Shown: positions 18,891-26,963 of the stretch, piece by piece
Layout of the letters: each line of letters starts with the position of its first letter
Numbering within the stretch: the stretch's first letter is position 1
From: Actinomycetales bacterium
GTDB lineage: Bacteria; Actinomycetota; Actinomycetes; Actinomycetales; Cellulomonadaceae
NCBI GenBank assembly: GCA_020444245.1
Contig: JAHLLI010000013.1
Location: 1 to 64,000 of the forward strand
Direction: 5' to 3'
DNA: 64,000 nucleotides
Made by a program: the position numbers and the translations under genes
The notes under the pieces: model-generated
What the model was told of the DNA's origin: nothing
Database searches by the model: none
Seen by the model: the letters and a program-made list of their open reading frames with translations, nothing else

Positions 18891-18914
18891 CCGCCCGGTT
18901 GCGCGACCGGGCGG
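18891..18914 (-). terminator. Hairpin after the DUF559 gene
   Basis: CCGCCCGGT (18891-18899) pairs perfectly with ACCGGGCGG (18906-18914) around a 6-nt loop. It lies 52 nt downstream of the DUF559 gene stop and upstream of metG. A partial copy of the GGCCCACGCGGCGAG repeat end lies beside it at about 18939-18953. Confidence 0.5.
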
Positions 18915-18966
18915 CCCAGCGCGGCACCCCGGCCGGCGGCCCACGCGGCGAGGACTCGCCGGCGCA

Positions 18967-19842
18967 TCAGCCCAGCACGAGCCGTCCATGATGCGGGCGC
19001 TCGAGCTGCGGTCGGCTGGGGTTCGCCGCGTGGGCCGCCGCGAGCGCGGCTCCGCAGAAGCGCGCGACCTCCGCGACCACCCGCGCCCGATCGCCCACGA
19101 CGTCCTCGTACGTGTAGCGCAGCACCACGTAGCCCTGAGCATGCGCGGCGCGGTCGCGGTGACGGTCCTCGCGGTACTGGTCGCGGCCCGAGTGGTACGC
19201 GAAGCCGTCGACCTCGACGATCACCCCGTCGACCAGGAAGTCGACCCGGCCGACGCCCGGTACGTGCGCCTGGGACTCGACCGGCAGGCCCGCGTCGAAC
19301 AACGCCACCCGCAGCAGACTCTCCGGCAGCGAGCCGCTGCGGGCATCGACGAGCCCGAGCATCAGCTCGAGCGACCGGGCTCCACGTCCGGGTTGCCGCG
19401 CCCGCACGTCCACCAGCTCGAGGCCTGAGGCGACCGCGGCATCGGCCGCGGCGATCCACTCCGCTCGTGGCAGGCACCGCGCCGCGTGGATCAGGGCCAG
19501 CGGGAGCGGGACCACTCCCCTGGGCGGGGCCGCGCCCGCCCAGTGCTGGACCACTCCCGCGGACGATCCGCGCCCGCGCGGCACCGCTACGTGCACCGCC
19601 TGAGGCGGTCCGAGGAGCGGTAGACCATGGTGCGCGAGGGCTGACACGCAGGTCAGCGACCCACCGTGGGCCAGCGCCATCGCCTGTGCCGCGGCCGCAG
19701 GCAGCGCCACCACTCCCCGGGCCACGCGGACCACCCGCCCGTCGCGAACTGCTGCCGCGAGCCGTGCGCGCTCGGCCGAGGTCCGCGCAACCTCGCCGGA
19801 CCTTGCGAAACCGCCCCGGGAGCGCATCCTCTCCATGATCAT
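18967..19842 (-). CDS. AbiEi-like winged helix + DUF559 endonuclease-like protein
   Basis: About 291 residues. The N-terminal ~60 residues (SGEVARTSAERARLAAAVRDGRVVRVARGVVALP) resemble the winged-helix opening of AbiEi-type antitoxin domains. The C-terminal part is a PD-(D/E)XK-like DUF559 domain with VDFLVDGVIVEVDGFAYHSGRDQYREDRHRDRAAHAQGYVVLRYTYEDVV; Asp, Glu and His of the putative nuclease site are present. This two-domain family is abundant in actinobacteria, usually as orphans, and its role is unproven. Possible starts are ATG 19842, 19836 and 19827. The gene follows a 105-bp repeat element. Confidence 0.75.
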   Translation of the reverse strand: MIMERMRSRGGFARSGEVARTSAERARLAAAVRDGRVVRVARGVVALPAAAAQAMALAHGGSLTCVSALAHHGLPLLGPPQAVHVAVPRGRGSSAGVVQHWAGAAPPRGVVPLPLALIHAARCLPRAEWIAAADAAVASGLELVDVRARQPGRGARSLELMLGLVDARSGSLPESLLRVALFDAGLPVESQAHVPGVGRVDFLVDGVIVEVDGFAYHSGRDQYREDRHRDRAAHAQGYVVLRYTYEDVVGDRARVVAEVARFCGAALAAAHAANPSRPQLERPHHGRLVLG

Positions 19843-19940
19843 CGGCTGAGCGTTGCTGAGCCGGGGCTGCGCAGCCGCGAATGGTCGGCCCGAGTGGGGA
19901 TAGAGGCGGATCGCGTAGGCCTGTGCGCGGCGCCCCACGC

Positions 19941-20045
19941 GGCGCCCCACGCGGCGAGCGACGCCTCGGCCTTGAACGCCCGCGGAGCGCTCCACGATCC
20001 GGACGCTGATCTCGCGCCGACGATGCCTTCGCCGCGTGGGGCGCC
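19941..20045. repeat. 105-bp inverted-repeat-ended element, copy 1
   Basis: The ends GGCGCCCCACGCGGCGA (19941-19957) and its exact inverted complement (20029-20045) bound 105 bp. A second element at 57731-57835 has the same ends (one mismatch), exactly the same length and a matching TCCACG..CGGACGC centre. An extra copy of the left end sits at 19929, giving a local tandem. There is no coding evidence; it looks like a small dispersed repetitive (MITE- or REP-like) sequence. Confidence 0.7.
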
Positions 20046-20080
20046 GCTGGGGCGACGGCGACCGCCGCGCGGCCGGGCGG

Positions 20081-22420
20081 CTACAGCTCGCCGCTGCGGC
20101 GCAGCAGGCGCATCGCGACCCAGCCGATCGGGATCTGCAGCCAGTAGGTGGCGACCCGGAACAGCAGGACGGCGCTGGCCGCGACGCCGGCGTTCACGCC
20201 CGCGGCGGAGAGCAGGCCGATGAGCGCGAGCTCGATCCCGCCGAGGCCGCCCGGCGTCGGGACCGCCGAGCCCGCCAGGTTCCCGGCGAAGTAGATGACG
20301 GCGACCTGGATGAGCGACAGGTGCACGCCGAACGCCGCGAGCGCCGCGTCGAACGCCAGGACCCAGCCCACCGTGAGGATCGCGTTGCCGATCAGCGCCA
20401 CGACCACCCGCCCGGGCTCGCCCAGCACGTCGATGAGCCGCGGCCAGACCTGCTCGAGCATCGGCATGATCTTCGACAGCGCCCAGCGGCGCAGCGGCGC
20501 GATCAGGCCGAGCACCGCGACCAGCAGCACCGCGGCCGCGATCAGCTCGAGCGTCCCGCCGGTGGGCAGCAACGCGGTCGCCGCAGCCGAGCCGGACGCC
20601 ACCGACAGCGCGATGAGCAGCACGAGGGTGACCAGGAACTGCGAGATCTGCACCAGGGCGACGGTGGCCACCGCCAGTGAGGCGGTGACCCCGCGGCGCA
20701 CCATCATCCGCACGTTCAGCGCGCCCGCGCCCAGGTGCGCCGGGGCGGCGAGCGCCAGGAACGCGCCGCCGGCCTGGACGAGCGTGACCCGCCACAGCGG
20801 GAGCTTCACCGGGGAGAACGCCTGCACCGTCAGCGCGGCACCAACGAACGTCGCGATGCCCAGACCGAAGGAGACCAGTGACCACCGCCAGTCGCTGCTC
20901 TCCACCGCCGCGACCACCTGGTCGACGTTGAACTTCGCGAGGATCACGACCAGCGCGACCACCGGCAGCACCACCGTCAGCAGCGTGCCGAGCGAGAACC
21001 GGGTCAGCTTGACCGGCTCCACCTCGGCCTCGCCGAGGTCCTCCGCGAGAGCCTCGCGCAGGCGGCCCAACAGCTCGGTCTCCTCGCGCAGCGCGGCGCG
21101 GGTCGCCCGCGGCATGACCACCGGCTGCAGCAGCGGCGCGACGGCGGACAGCTCCTGGGCGGGCAGCACCGTGCGGGCCGCGGCCAGCGCGCGCGGCACC
21201 CCGACGACGAGGGCCTGGACCGTGAGCATCTGGGCCTCGTCGATCCGGCGCGTCAGGTCCGGCACCGCGAGGTCGCCGTCGTCCCAGCCCAGCAGCCAGG
21301 CGTGCCCTTCGTCGTCGACCCGGACGGTGTCGGCGTCGATCGCGCGGTGCGCGAGGCCGGCCCGGTGCGCGGCCGCCAGCTGGCGCCAGGCGTCCGCCAG
21401 CACGTCGTCGCCGTCGGAGCCGGCCAGGCACCGGTCCGGCGCCGGCTCGGAGACCAGCAGCATCGAGTCGCGGGACTGACCGACCGCGAGCAGCAGCGGC
21501 GTGCGCACCCCGGCCACCCGCGCCGCGTGCGAGACGACCGCGGCGCGCTCGGCGGCCTGTCGCAGCGACAGCCACGCACGACCCTCGATGCCGCGCAGCC
21601 TCAGCGACCGCCACAGCCTCGTGGCGACGCCGAGCACCTGCCGGTCGCCGTCGAGCACCCGCAGCGCGAGCGCTCCGTCGGCGGTCTCGACGAGGTAGCT
21701 GCGGGCGCCCTCGCCGGGCCGGCGCACCAGCCGCCGCGGGACTATCCCGACCCGCCGCAGCCCCTCGACCAGCGCCGCGCCGTAGGCCCGCTCGGTCGGC
21801 ACCCCGGCGACGAGCCGCACGAGGCATCCGGCGAGCCGGCCGAGCAGCACCGCGACCAGCACGCCGGGCAGCGACACCCGGCCGGCCACCAGCTCGACGC
21901 CGATGGTCACGCCGACCACGTTCTGCGACCACGCGACGGTGCGGCGCACCGAGCGCGGCCCGGCCACGGTGAGCAGGCCCGCGATGGTCGCCCACTCGAG
22001 CGGTATCGACACCGACGTGCCGCCGGGCAGGGTCAGCCCCCGCACCAGCGCCTCGGTGCCGACCCACCCGATCAGGGCGGACGTCGCCGCGGCCAGGACG
22101 GCGCCGCCCAGGCCACCGATCACGGCCTCCAGCACGAGCCGGCCCGAGCGCCGCACGGCCAGGTCCAGCAGAACCGTGACGGGCACCGCGACGGCGACGA
22201 CGCCGGCCAGCACCGCGACCGGCACCACGAGCAGGCGGCCCAGCAGCGCGTCGATGCCCTGGACGTCCTGGGCGACGCCCGAGGTCGTGGCGTGCGCGTA
22301 CACCGCCAGCAGCAGGACGACGACGATGCCGAGGGCAGCCAGGGCCGCGCCGGCCGCGTCCTCGACGCTGTGCAGCCTCGCGGAGGAGCGGTCGACGACC
22401 TGCACCCCGCCCGCCGTCAT
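20081..22420 (-). CDS. Flippase-like membrane protein (LPG synthase TM / UPF0104) with kinase-like middle
   Basis: 779 residues. There are about seven N-terminal membrane segments (~20-230). A soluble region (~240-420) looks like a decayed kinase fold: YLVETADGALALRVLDGDRQ, LAAAHRAGLAHRAIDADTVRV where HRD...N would be expected, and LLGWDDGDLA in place of DFG. A C-terminal UPF0104/MprF-like region of about eight helices ends in AGNLAGSAVPTPGGLGGIELALIGLL, a family hallmark. ATG 22420 is chosen because TAGACT lies 8 nt upstream; GTG 22444, overlapping the previous stop, is the alternative. A lipid or polyprenyl-linked substrate transporter role is inferred from the family only. Confidence 0.8.
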   Translation of the reverse strand: MTAGGVQVVDRSSARLHSVEDAAGAALAALGIVVVLLLAVYAHATTSGVAQDVQGIDALLGRLLVVPVAVLAGVVAVAVPVTVLLDLAVRRSGRLVLEAVIGGLGGAVLAAATSALIGWVGTEALVRGLTLPGGTSVSIPLEWATIAGLLTVAGPRSVRRTVAWSQNVVGVTIGVELVAGRVSLPGVLVAVLLGRLAGCLVRLVAGVPTERAYGAALVEGLRRVGIVPRRLVRRPGEGARSYLVETADGALALRVLDGDRQVLGVATRLWRSLRLRGIEGRAWLSLRQAAERAAVVSHAARVAGVRTPLLLAVGQSRDSMLLVSEPAPDRCLAGSDGDDVLADAWRQLAAAHRAGLAHRAIDADTVRVDDEGHAWLLGWDDGDLAVPDLTRRIDEAQMLTVQALVVGVPRALAAARTVLPAQELSAVAPLLQPVVMPRATRAALREETELLGRLREALAEDLGEAEVEPVKLTRFSLGTLLTVVLPVVALVVILAKFNVDQVVAAVESSDWRWSLVSFGLGIATFVGAALTVQAFSPVKLPLWRVTLVQAGGAFLALAAPAHLGAGALNVRMMVRRGVTASLAVATVALVQISQFLVTLVLLIALSVASGSAAATALLPTGGTLELIAAAVLLVAVLGLIAPLRRWALSKIMPMLEQVWPRLIDVLGEPGRVVVALIGNAILTVGWVLAFDAALAAFGVHLSLIQVAVIYFAGNLAGSAVPTPGGLGGIELALIGLLSAAGVNAGVAASAVLLFRVATYWLQIPIGWVAMRLLRRSGEL

Positions 22421-22428
22421 GGCCTCGG

Positions 22429-22434
22429 AGTCTA
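22429..22434 (-). promoter_or_regulatory. -10 element of the UPF0104 gene
   Basis: TAGACT on the minus strand, 8 nt before ATG 22420; it lies inside the end region of the dehydrogenase gene's downstream sequence. It supports the shorter start and a nearly leaderless mRNA. Confidence 0.35.
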
Positions 22435-22440
22435 GGTCGA

Positions 22441-23613
22441 TCACGGCACGGCGAGCCGCAGGACGCGGTCGTCACCGGCGCGCGGCGTGCCACGCCCGTC
22501 GGTGTTGTTGGTGACGACCCACAGCGCCCCGTCGGGTCCGAGCTCGACGTCGCGCAGCCGGCCGAGCCCGTCCAGCGCGACTCGGGGTTCGCCGACCACG
22601 CCGCCCGGCGCCGGGACCTGCCACAGCCGCTCGCCGCGCAGCGCCGCGAGGTAGACCGCGTCGGCGGTCACCACGATGCCGCTGGGCGAGGCGTCGTCGG
22701 TCGGCCAGGTCACGACCGGGTCGACCAGGCCCGCGACGTTCCCCACACCCTCGACGGTCGGCCAGCCGTAGTTGGCACCGGGCTCGATGACGTTGAGCTC
22801 GTCGGCGGTGTTCTGGCCGAACTCACTGGCGTACATCCGCCCGGACGGGTCCCAGCCCACGCCCTGCACGTTGCGGTGGCCGTAGGACCACATCGGGTTG
22901 CCCTCGACCGGGTTGCCCGGAGCGGGGTCCCCGTCCGGCGTCAGGCGCAGGATCTTGCCGGCGAGCGAGCCGGTGTCCTGCGCGAGCGGGCGGTCGCCGG
23001 CGTCGCCGGTCGTGACGTACAGGTAGCCGTCCGGCCCGAACGCGAGCCGTCCGCCGTCGTGGAACGAGTTGCGCGGGATGCCGGCGAGCACCACGTCGAG
23101 CGGTCCGAGCCTGCCGTCGGCGGAGAGCTCGGCCCGGACCACGCGGTTGTCGGTCGCGGTGGTCCGGTACAGGTAGACGAGATGGTCGGTGTCGAAGCCC
23201 GGGGAGACCTCGATGCCGAGCAGCCCCGCCTCACCGTCGGCCGTCGTGTCCGAGGCGAGCTCGTCCGCGCCCGGGCCGCTGACCGTGACGGTGCCGTCCG
23301 CGGTGACCATGAGCACCTGCGCCAGGTCGCGCAGGGTGATCAGCACCGCCCCGGACGGCAGGAACGCGAGGTCCCACGGCGCGCTGAGGCCGGTGAGCAC
23401 ATCGGTGGGGGTCGCGGTCGCGGCGGCGAGGTCCGGGCCGGCCGGGTACGGGTCGCCGAGGCCGGGCGTCGGGGGTGCCGATCGGGTCGAGGTCACGCCG
23501 GACGTGCTCGTGGCCGTCGTCACGCTCGGCTCGACGGGCTCGGGCGTGCAGGCGGTCAGCGCCAGGCCGGCGCCGGCCGCCACCGCCAGGGTGCCCCGTA
23601 CCCGTGTGCCCAT
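22441..23613 (-). CDS. PQQ-dependent glucose/sorbosone dehydrogenase-like lipoprotein
   Basis: 390 residues. Signal peptide with lipobox LALTAC at about residues 17-22, then a Ser/Thr-rich tether. The beta-propeller of soluble aldose sugar dehydrogenases follows: LSAPWDLAFLPSGAVLITLRD, GLLGIEVSPGFDTDHLVYLY, RNSFHDGGRLAFGPDGYLYVTTGDAGD, GHRNVQGVGWDPSGRMYASEFGQNTADELNVIEPGANYGWPTVEG. It is likely anchored outside the membrane and oxidises an aldose. GGAGGGG precedes the ATG. The next gene starts within or just after its stop, so they may be co-transcribed. Confidence 0.9.
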   Translation of the reverse strand: MGTRVRGTLAVAAGAGLALTACTPEPVEPSVTTATSTSGVTSTRSAPPTPGLGDPYPAGPDLAAATATPTDVLTGLSAPWDLAFLPSGAVLITLRDLAQVLMVTADGTVTVSGPGADELASDTTADGEAGLLGIEVSPGFDTDHLVYLYRTTATDNRVVRAELSADGRLGPLDVVLAGIPRNSFHDGGRLAFGPDGYLYVTTGDAGDRPLAQDTGSLAGKILRLTPDGDPAPGNPVEGNPMWSYGHRNVQGVGWDPSGRMYASEFGQNTADELNVIEPGANYGWPTVEGVGNVAGLVDPVVTWPTDDASPSGIVVTADAVYLAALRGERLWQVPAPGGVVGEPRVALDGLGRLRDVELGPDGALWVVTNNTDGRGTPRAGDDRVLRLAVP

Positions 23614-23722
23614 CTCGTCCCCCTCCGCGCCAGTCTGACCGCAGCGGCCACCGGACGCGAGCGCGACGGATCACCGCCCCGGCCGACCCGCACGCCGGGC
23701 TCGAGGTGCCTACGCTGACGAC

Positions 23723-24304
23723 ATGCCACGAGCCCTGATCGTCGTCGACGTCCAACCCACCTTCTGCGAGGGCGGCGAGCTGCCGGTGGCGGGCGGCAAC
23801 GAGGTCGCCCACGCGATCGCCGCCTACGCCGCGGCGCACCGCGACCGCTACGCGCTCGTGGCCACGACCCAGGACTGGCACCTCGACCCTGGGCACCACT
23901 TCGCGACCCCGCCCGAGGAGCCCGACTTCGTCGACACCTGGCCCCCGCACGGCCTCGCCGGGACGCCGAACGCCGAGCTGCACCCGGCGTTGGCGTTCCT
24001 CTCCGCGGACGTCGCGGTGCGCAAGGGCGCCCACGAGGCGGCGTACTCGGGGTTCGAGGGCACCACGGCCGACGGTCGGGACCTGGCGACCGTGCTCACC
24101 GAGGCGGGGGTGACCGACGTGGACGTGGTCGGCATCGCCGAGTCGCACTGCGTCCTGCAGACCACGCTGGACGCGCTGCGCGAGGGCTTCGGTGCGCGAG
24201 TGCTCTCCGACCTGACCGTCCCGGTCAGCGAGGAGCTGGGCGTCGCCGCCCGGGAGCAGATGGCCGCGGCGGGGGCGACGCTGGTCCCCTCGACGTCGCT
24301 CTGA
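23723..24304 (+). CDS. pncA: Nicotinamidase / isochorismatase-family hydrolase
   Basis: 193 residues. ALIVVDVQPTFCEGGEL (catalytic Asp), metal ligands in TTQDWHLDPGHHF, VRKGAHEAAYSGFEG (catalytic Lys) and the nucleophile Cys in GIAESHCVLQTTLDAL. This arrangement is typical of PncA, which makes nicotinate for NAD salvage and activates pyrazinamide in mycobacteria. A TACGCT -10 element (23711-23716) lies 6 nt before the ATG, so the transcript is probably leaderless. Confidence 0.92.
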   Translation: MPRALIVVDVQPTFCEGGELPVAGGNEVAHAIAAYAAAHRDRYALVATTQDWHLDPGHHFATPPEEPDFVDTWPPHGLAGTPNAELHPALAFLSADVAVRKGAHEAAYSGFEGTTADGRDLATVLTEAGVTDVDVVGIAESHCVLQTTLDALREGFGARVLSDLTVPVSEELGVAAREQMAAAGATLVPSTSL

Positions 24305-24372
24305 GCTCGCCCGCGTTCTGCCCTGAGCGGATCGCGGGGCACGCGCGCCGCTCCACATGGCAGCGTCGGCCC

Positions 24373-24747
24373 ATGGACGCCACCGTCATCTCCCTGGCCG
24401 AGCGCCGGGCCGCCAGCGGACGCGTGCCGCGCCCGGCCCGCACCGCACCACCGCCGCCGCCGCCGACGGAGCGCGACCACCGGTCGCAGGCACGTGTGTG
24501 GCGCCGGTCGATCGGGCACCTGCTGCGCACCGCGCGGCTCGACGCGGCGCTGCGGCTGGTGGACGTCGCCGAGGCGGCAGGGGTCTCGCCGCAGTACCTC
24601 TCGGAGGTCGAGCGCGGACGCAAGGAACCCTCGTCGGAGGTGCTCGCGGCGGTCACCGGTGCGCTGGGGATGAGCCTGGTCGACCTTGCCCACGACCTGG
24701 CGCGCGAGGTCGCGGCCCCGTCGGGCGGCGTTCGCCTGGCGGCCTGA
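24373..24747 (+). CDS. XRE-family regulator, ClgR/PopR-like
   Basis: 124 residues. A Pro-rich N-terminal ~35 residues (APPPPPPTERDH) precedes a helix-turn-helix: RSIGHLLRTARLDAALRLVDVAEAAGVSPQYLSEVERGRKEPSSEVLAAVTGALGMSLVDL. The VSPQYLSEVERGRKEPSSE segment matches ClgR, the activator of clp protease genes in actinobacteria, and PopR, which controls clpP3-clpP4 in Streptomyces. It ends 6 bp from the 3' end of a convergent clpP pair, which fits that role. The C-terminal residues (EVAAPSGGVRLAA) end in Ala-Ala, as in ClgR/PopR proteins that are themselves Clp substrates; this last point is inference. Confidence 0.82.
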   Translation: MDATVISLAERRAASGRVPRPARTAPPPPPPTERDHRSQARVWRRSIGHLLRTARLDAALRLVDVAEAAGVSPQYLSEVERGRKEPSSEVLAAVTGALGMSLVDLAHDLAREVAAPSGGVRLAA

Positions 24748-24753
24748 GCCCGG

Positions 24754-25368
24754 TCACCGACGGGCCGCGACGGCGGCGCCCCGCCCGCTGACCACGTGGT
24801 CCGCCAGTCCGTAGGCGATCGCGGCCTCCGCGGGCAGCACGAGGTCGCGGTCGGTGTCCCGGCGCAACGTCGCGACGTCCTTGCCGGTGTGCACCGCGAG
24901 GACCTCCTCGAGCTGCCCGCGCACCCGCACCACCTCGTCGGCGGCGAGGATGAGGTCCGGGATCGCGCCTCGCCCCTGCGTCGAGGGCTGGTGGAGCAGC
25001 ACCCGGGCGTGCGGGAGGATCCCGCGCCGTCCCGCCGCCCCGCCGGCCAGCAGCACGGCCGCCGGGCCGGCAGCCTGGCCCACGCAGGTCGTGGACACCT
25101 CGGGCCGGATGTACTGCATCGCGTCGTAGATCGCGAGCATCGCCGAGGTCGACCCGCCCGGGGAGTTCAGGTACAGGTCGATCGGCGCATCGGGGTCGGC
25201 GGACTCCAGGTGCAGCAGCTGGGCGACCACGACGTTGGACACACCGTCGTCGATCTCGGTACCCAGGTACACCACACGTTCGGACAGCAGCCAGCTGAAC
25301 ACGTCGGTGACCCGCTCGACACCGCCGGCGCGACGCTCGGTGACGTAGGGCACGGTGTAGGCGCTCAT
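24754..25368 (-). CDS. ClpP-family subunit lacking the catalytic serine
   Basis: 204 residues, full ClpP length. The fold motifs are intact: [67 protein letters not shown] and [24 protein letters not shown]. Catalytic His (126) and Asp (171) are present, but the GQAAS motif reads [12 protein letters not shown]: the nucleophile is Gly101 (codon 25066-25068). It is therefore predicted to be proteolytically inactive by itself, as with ClpR subunits that join active ClpPs in mixed rings. ATG overlaps the upstream clpP stop (ATGA), so the two are made together. Confidence 0.92.
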   Translation of the reverse strand: MSAYTVPYVTERRAGGVERVTDVFSWLLSERVVYLGTEIDDGVSNVVVAQLLHLESADPDAPIDLYLNSPGGSTSAMLAIYDAMQYIRPEVSTTCVGQAAGPAAVLLAGGAAGRRGILPHARVLLHQPSTQGRGAIPDLILAADEVVRVRGQLEEVLAVHTGKDVATLRRDTDRDLVLPAEAAIAYGLADHVVSGRGAAVAARR

Positions 25369-25976
25369 CGCACCGCTCCGAAGCCCGCGTGGCCGGCGCC
25401 GGGCCGCACGTCCGACAGGTCGGTCAGCACATGGTCGACGAAGCCGTACTCCAGGGCCTCGTGCGCGGTGAACCAGCGGTCGCGCAGTGAGTCCTCGGCG
25501 ACCCGCTCGACCGGCTGCCCGGTATGGGCAGCGATCAGCCCGAGCACCGTGTCGCGGGTGTGGCGCAGGTCGTCGGCCTGGAGCTCGACGTCCACGGCGG
25601 TGCCGCCGATGCCCGCCGAGCCCTGGTGCAGCAGCACGCGAGAGTGCTCCAGGGCGTACCGCTTGCCAGGGGTCCCGGCGGAGAGCAGGAACTGCCCGGC
25701 GCTGGCCGCCCAGCCCATCGCGAGGGTGCTCACGTCGTTGGGGATCAGGCGCATGACGTCGTGGATCGCGAGCATCGCGGGCACCGAGCCGCCCGGCGAG
25801 TTGATCCACAGGCTGATCTCACGGCGGGGGTCCTCGGCGGACAGCAGGAGGAGCTGCGCGCACAGCCGGTTGCCGGCGGCCTCGTCGAGCTCGGTGCCGA
25901 GCACGACGATGCGCTGGTGCAGCAGTCGGGTGGCCAGGTCGTCGTCCAGGCCGCGGGGGCGGGGTGTGTCGTCCAT
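25365..25976 (-). CDS. clpP: ATP-dependent Clp protease proteolytic subunit (active)
   Basis: 203 residues. It has the full Ser92 ([12 protein letters not shown]), His117 ([12 protein letters not shown]) and Asp162 ([10 protein letters not shown]) triad and the [18 protein letters not shown] loop. It is coupled by ATGA to the serine-less subunit and faces a ClgR/PopR-like regulator, as in the Streptomyces clpP3-clpP4-popR arrangement. It probably forms heteromeric rings with the downstream subunit and works with a ClpX/ClpC unfoldase encoded elsewhere. No trigger factor or clpX lies nearby, so this is likely not the primary clpP1P2 operon. Confidence 0.93.
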   Translation of the reverse strand: MDDTPRPRGLDDDLATRLLHQRIVVLGTELDEAAGNRLCAQLLLLSAEDPRREISLWINSPGGSVPAMLAIHDVMRLIPNDVSTLAMGWAASAGQFLLSAGTPGKRYALEHSRVLLHQGSAGIGGTAVDVELQADDLRHTRDTVLGLIAAHTGQPVERVAEDSLRDRWFTAHEALEYGFVDHVLTDLSDVRPGAGHAGFGAVR

Positions 25977-26084
25977 ACGGCGAGCGTGCCCCGGCTCGGG
26001 GCCGGTCAGAGGGCGCCGCTGCCGAGGGCGGATCCGCCGTCGGCGGAGCCTGTGCGGTGACGGGGGCCCCGGGTCCGCCCCCGG

Positions 26085-26918
26085 TCAGCGCCCCCGGACC
26101 GCGAGCGCCGCGGCGTACAGGTCGCGCTTGGCCACCCCGGTCGCCTCGGCGACCTCGGCGACGACGTCTTTGAGCCGCTCGCCCGCGTCGGCACGAGCCA
26201 GCACCTCCCCGACCAGGTCCGCGACCCGCGGCGCGTGCGCCGGCGCCCCACCGACCACCACGACGATCTCGCCGCGCGGCTCGGCCTGTCCGGCCCACCC
26301 GGCCAAGTCGGCGAGCGGGCCGCGGCGCACCTCCTCGTACGTCTTGGTCAGCTCGCGGCACACGGCTGCGGGACGGTCCGGCCCGAAGGCCGCCGCCATC
26401 GCCTCGAGCGTGGCCGCCAGCCGGTGCGGCGCCTCGAACAGCACGAGCGTGCGCCGCTCGTCGGCCAGCGCGGCCAGCACCGCGTCCCGGGCCGCCGGCC
26501 GGCGCGGCACGAAGCCCTCGAAGCAGAACCGGTCGGTCGCCAGCCCCGACACCGCCAGCGCGGTGAGCACCGCGCTGGGACCGGGCAGTGCGGTGACCGG
26601 CAGACCCGCGTCGACCGCCGCGCGCACGAGCACCAGGCCGGGGTCGGAGACGGTGGGCATGCCCGCGTCCGAGACCACGGCAACGGTGCCCCCGGCCCGG
26701 ACCACGTCCAGCAGCTCGTCGACCCGGCCGGCCTCGTTGTGCTCGTGGTGGCTGACCACCCGGCCGGCGACCCGGACACCCAACCGACGGGCCAGGTCCG
26801 CGAGCCGACGGGTGTCCTCGGCTGCGACCACGTCGGCCTGCTCGAGCAGCTCGCGCAGCCGCGGGGACGCGTCCTGGGCGTTCCCGATCGGGGTCGCTGC
26901 CAGGACGACGGGGCTCAC
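26085..26918 (-). CDS. rsmI: 16S rRNA (cytidine1402-2'-O)-methyltransferase
   Basis: 277 residues, tetrapyrrole-methylase fold: VVLAATPIGNAQDASPRLRELL, VVAAEDTRRLADLARRLGV, AVVSDAGMPTVSDPG, LPGPSAVLTALAVSGLATDRFCFEGFVPRR and KTYEEVRRG. The start is GTG 26918, with TACGCT (26925-26930) 6 nt before it, so leaderless. It is divergent from pmt with 45 bp between the start codons, a conserved actinobacterial neighbourhood. It methylates C1402 in the decoding centre. Confidence 0.95.
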   Translation of the reverse strand: MSPVVLAATPIGNAQDASPRLRELLEQADVVAAEDTRRLADLARRLGVRVAGRVVSHHEHNEAGRVDELLDVVRAGGTVAVVSDAGMPTVSDPGLVLVRAAVDAGLPVTALPGPSAVLTALAVSGLATDRFCFEGFVPRRPAARDAVLAALADERRTLVLFEAPHRLAATLEAMAAAFGPDRPAAVCRELTKTYEEVRRGPLADLAGWAGQAEPRGEIVVVVGGAPAHAPRVADLVGEVLARADAGERLKDVVAEVAEATGVAKRDLYAAALAVRGR

Positions 26919-26924
26919 GTGGTC

Positions 26925-26956
26925 AGCGTACGGGCACAGCGCGAAGCCCTTACCCT
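26925..26956. promoter_or_regulatory. Back-to-back leaderless promoters of rsmI and pmt
   Basis: TACGCT read on the minus strand (26925-26930) ends 6 nt before the rsmI GTG. TACCCT on the plus strand (26951-26956) ends 7 nt before the pmt GTG. Both fit actinobacterial TANNNT elements placing transcription start at the start codon. Confidence 0.5.
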
Positions 26957-26963
26957 GAGGCCC

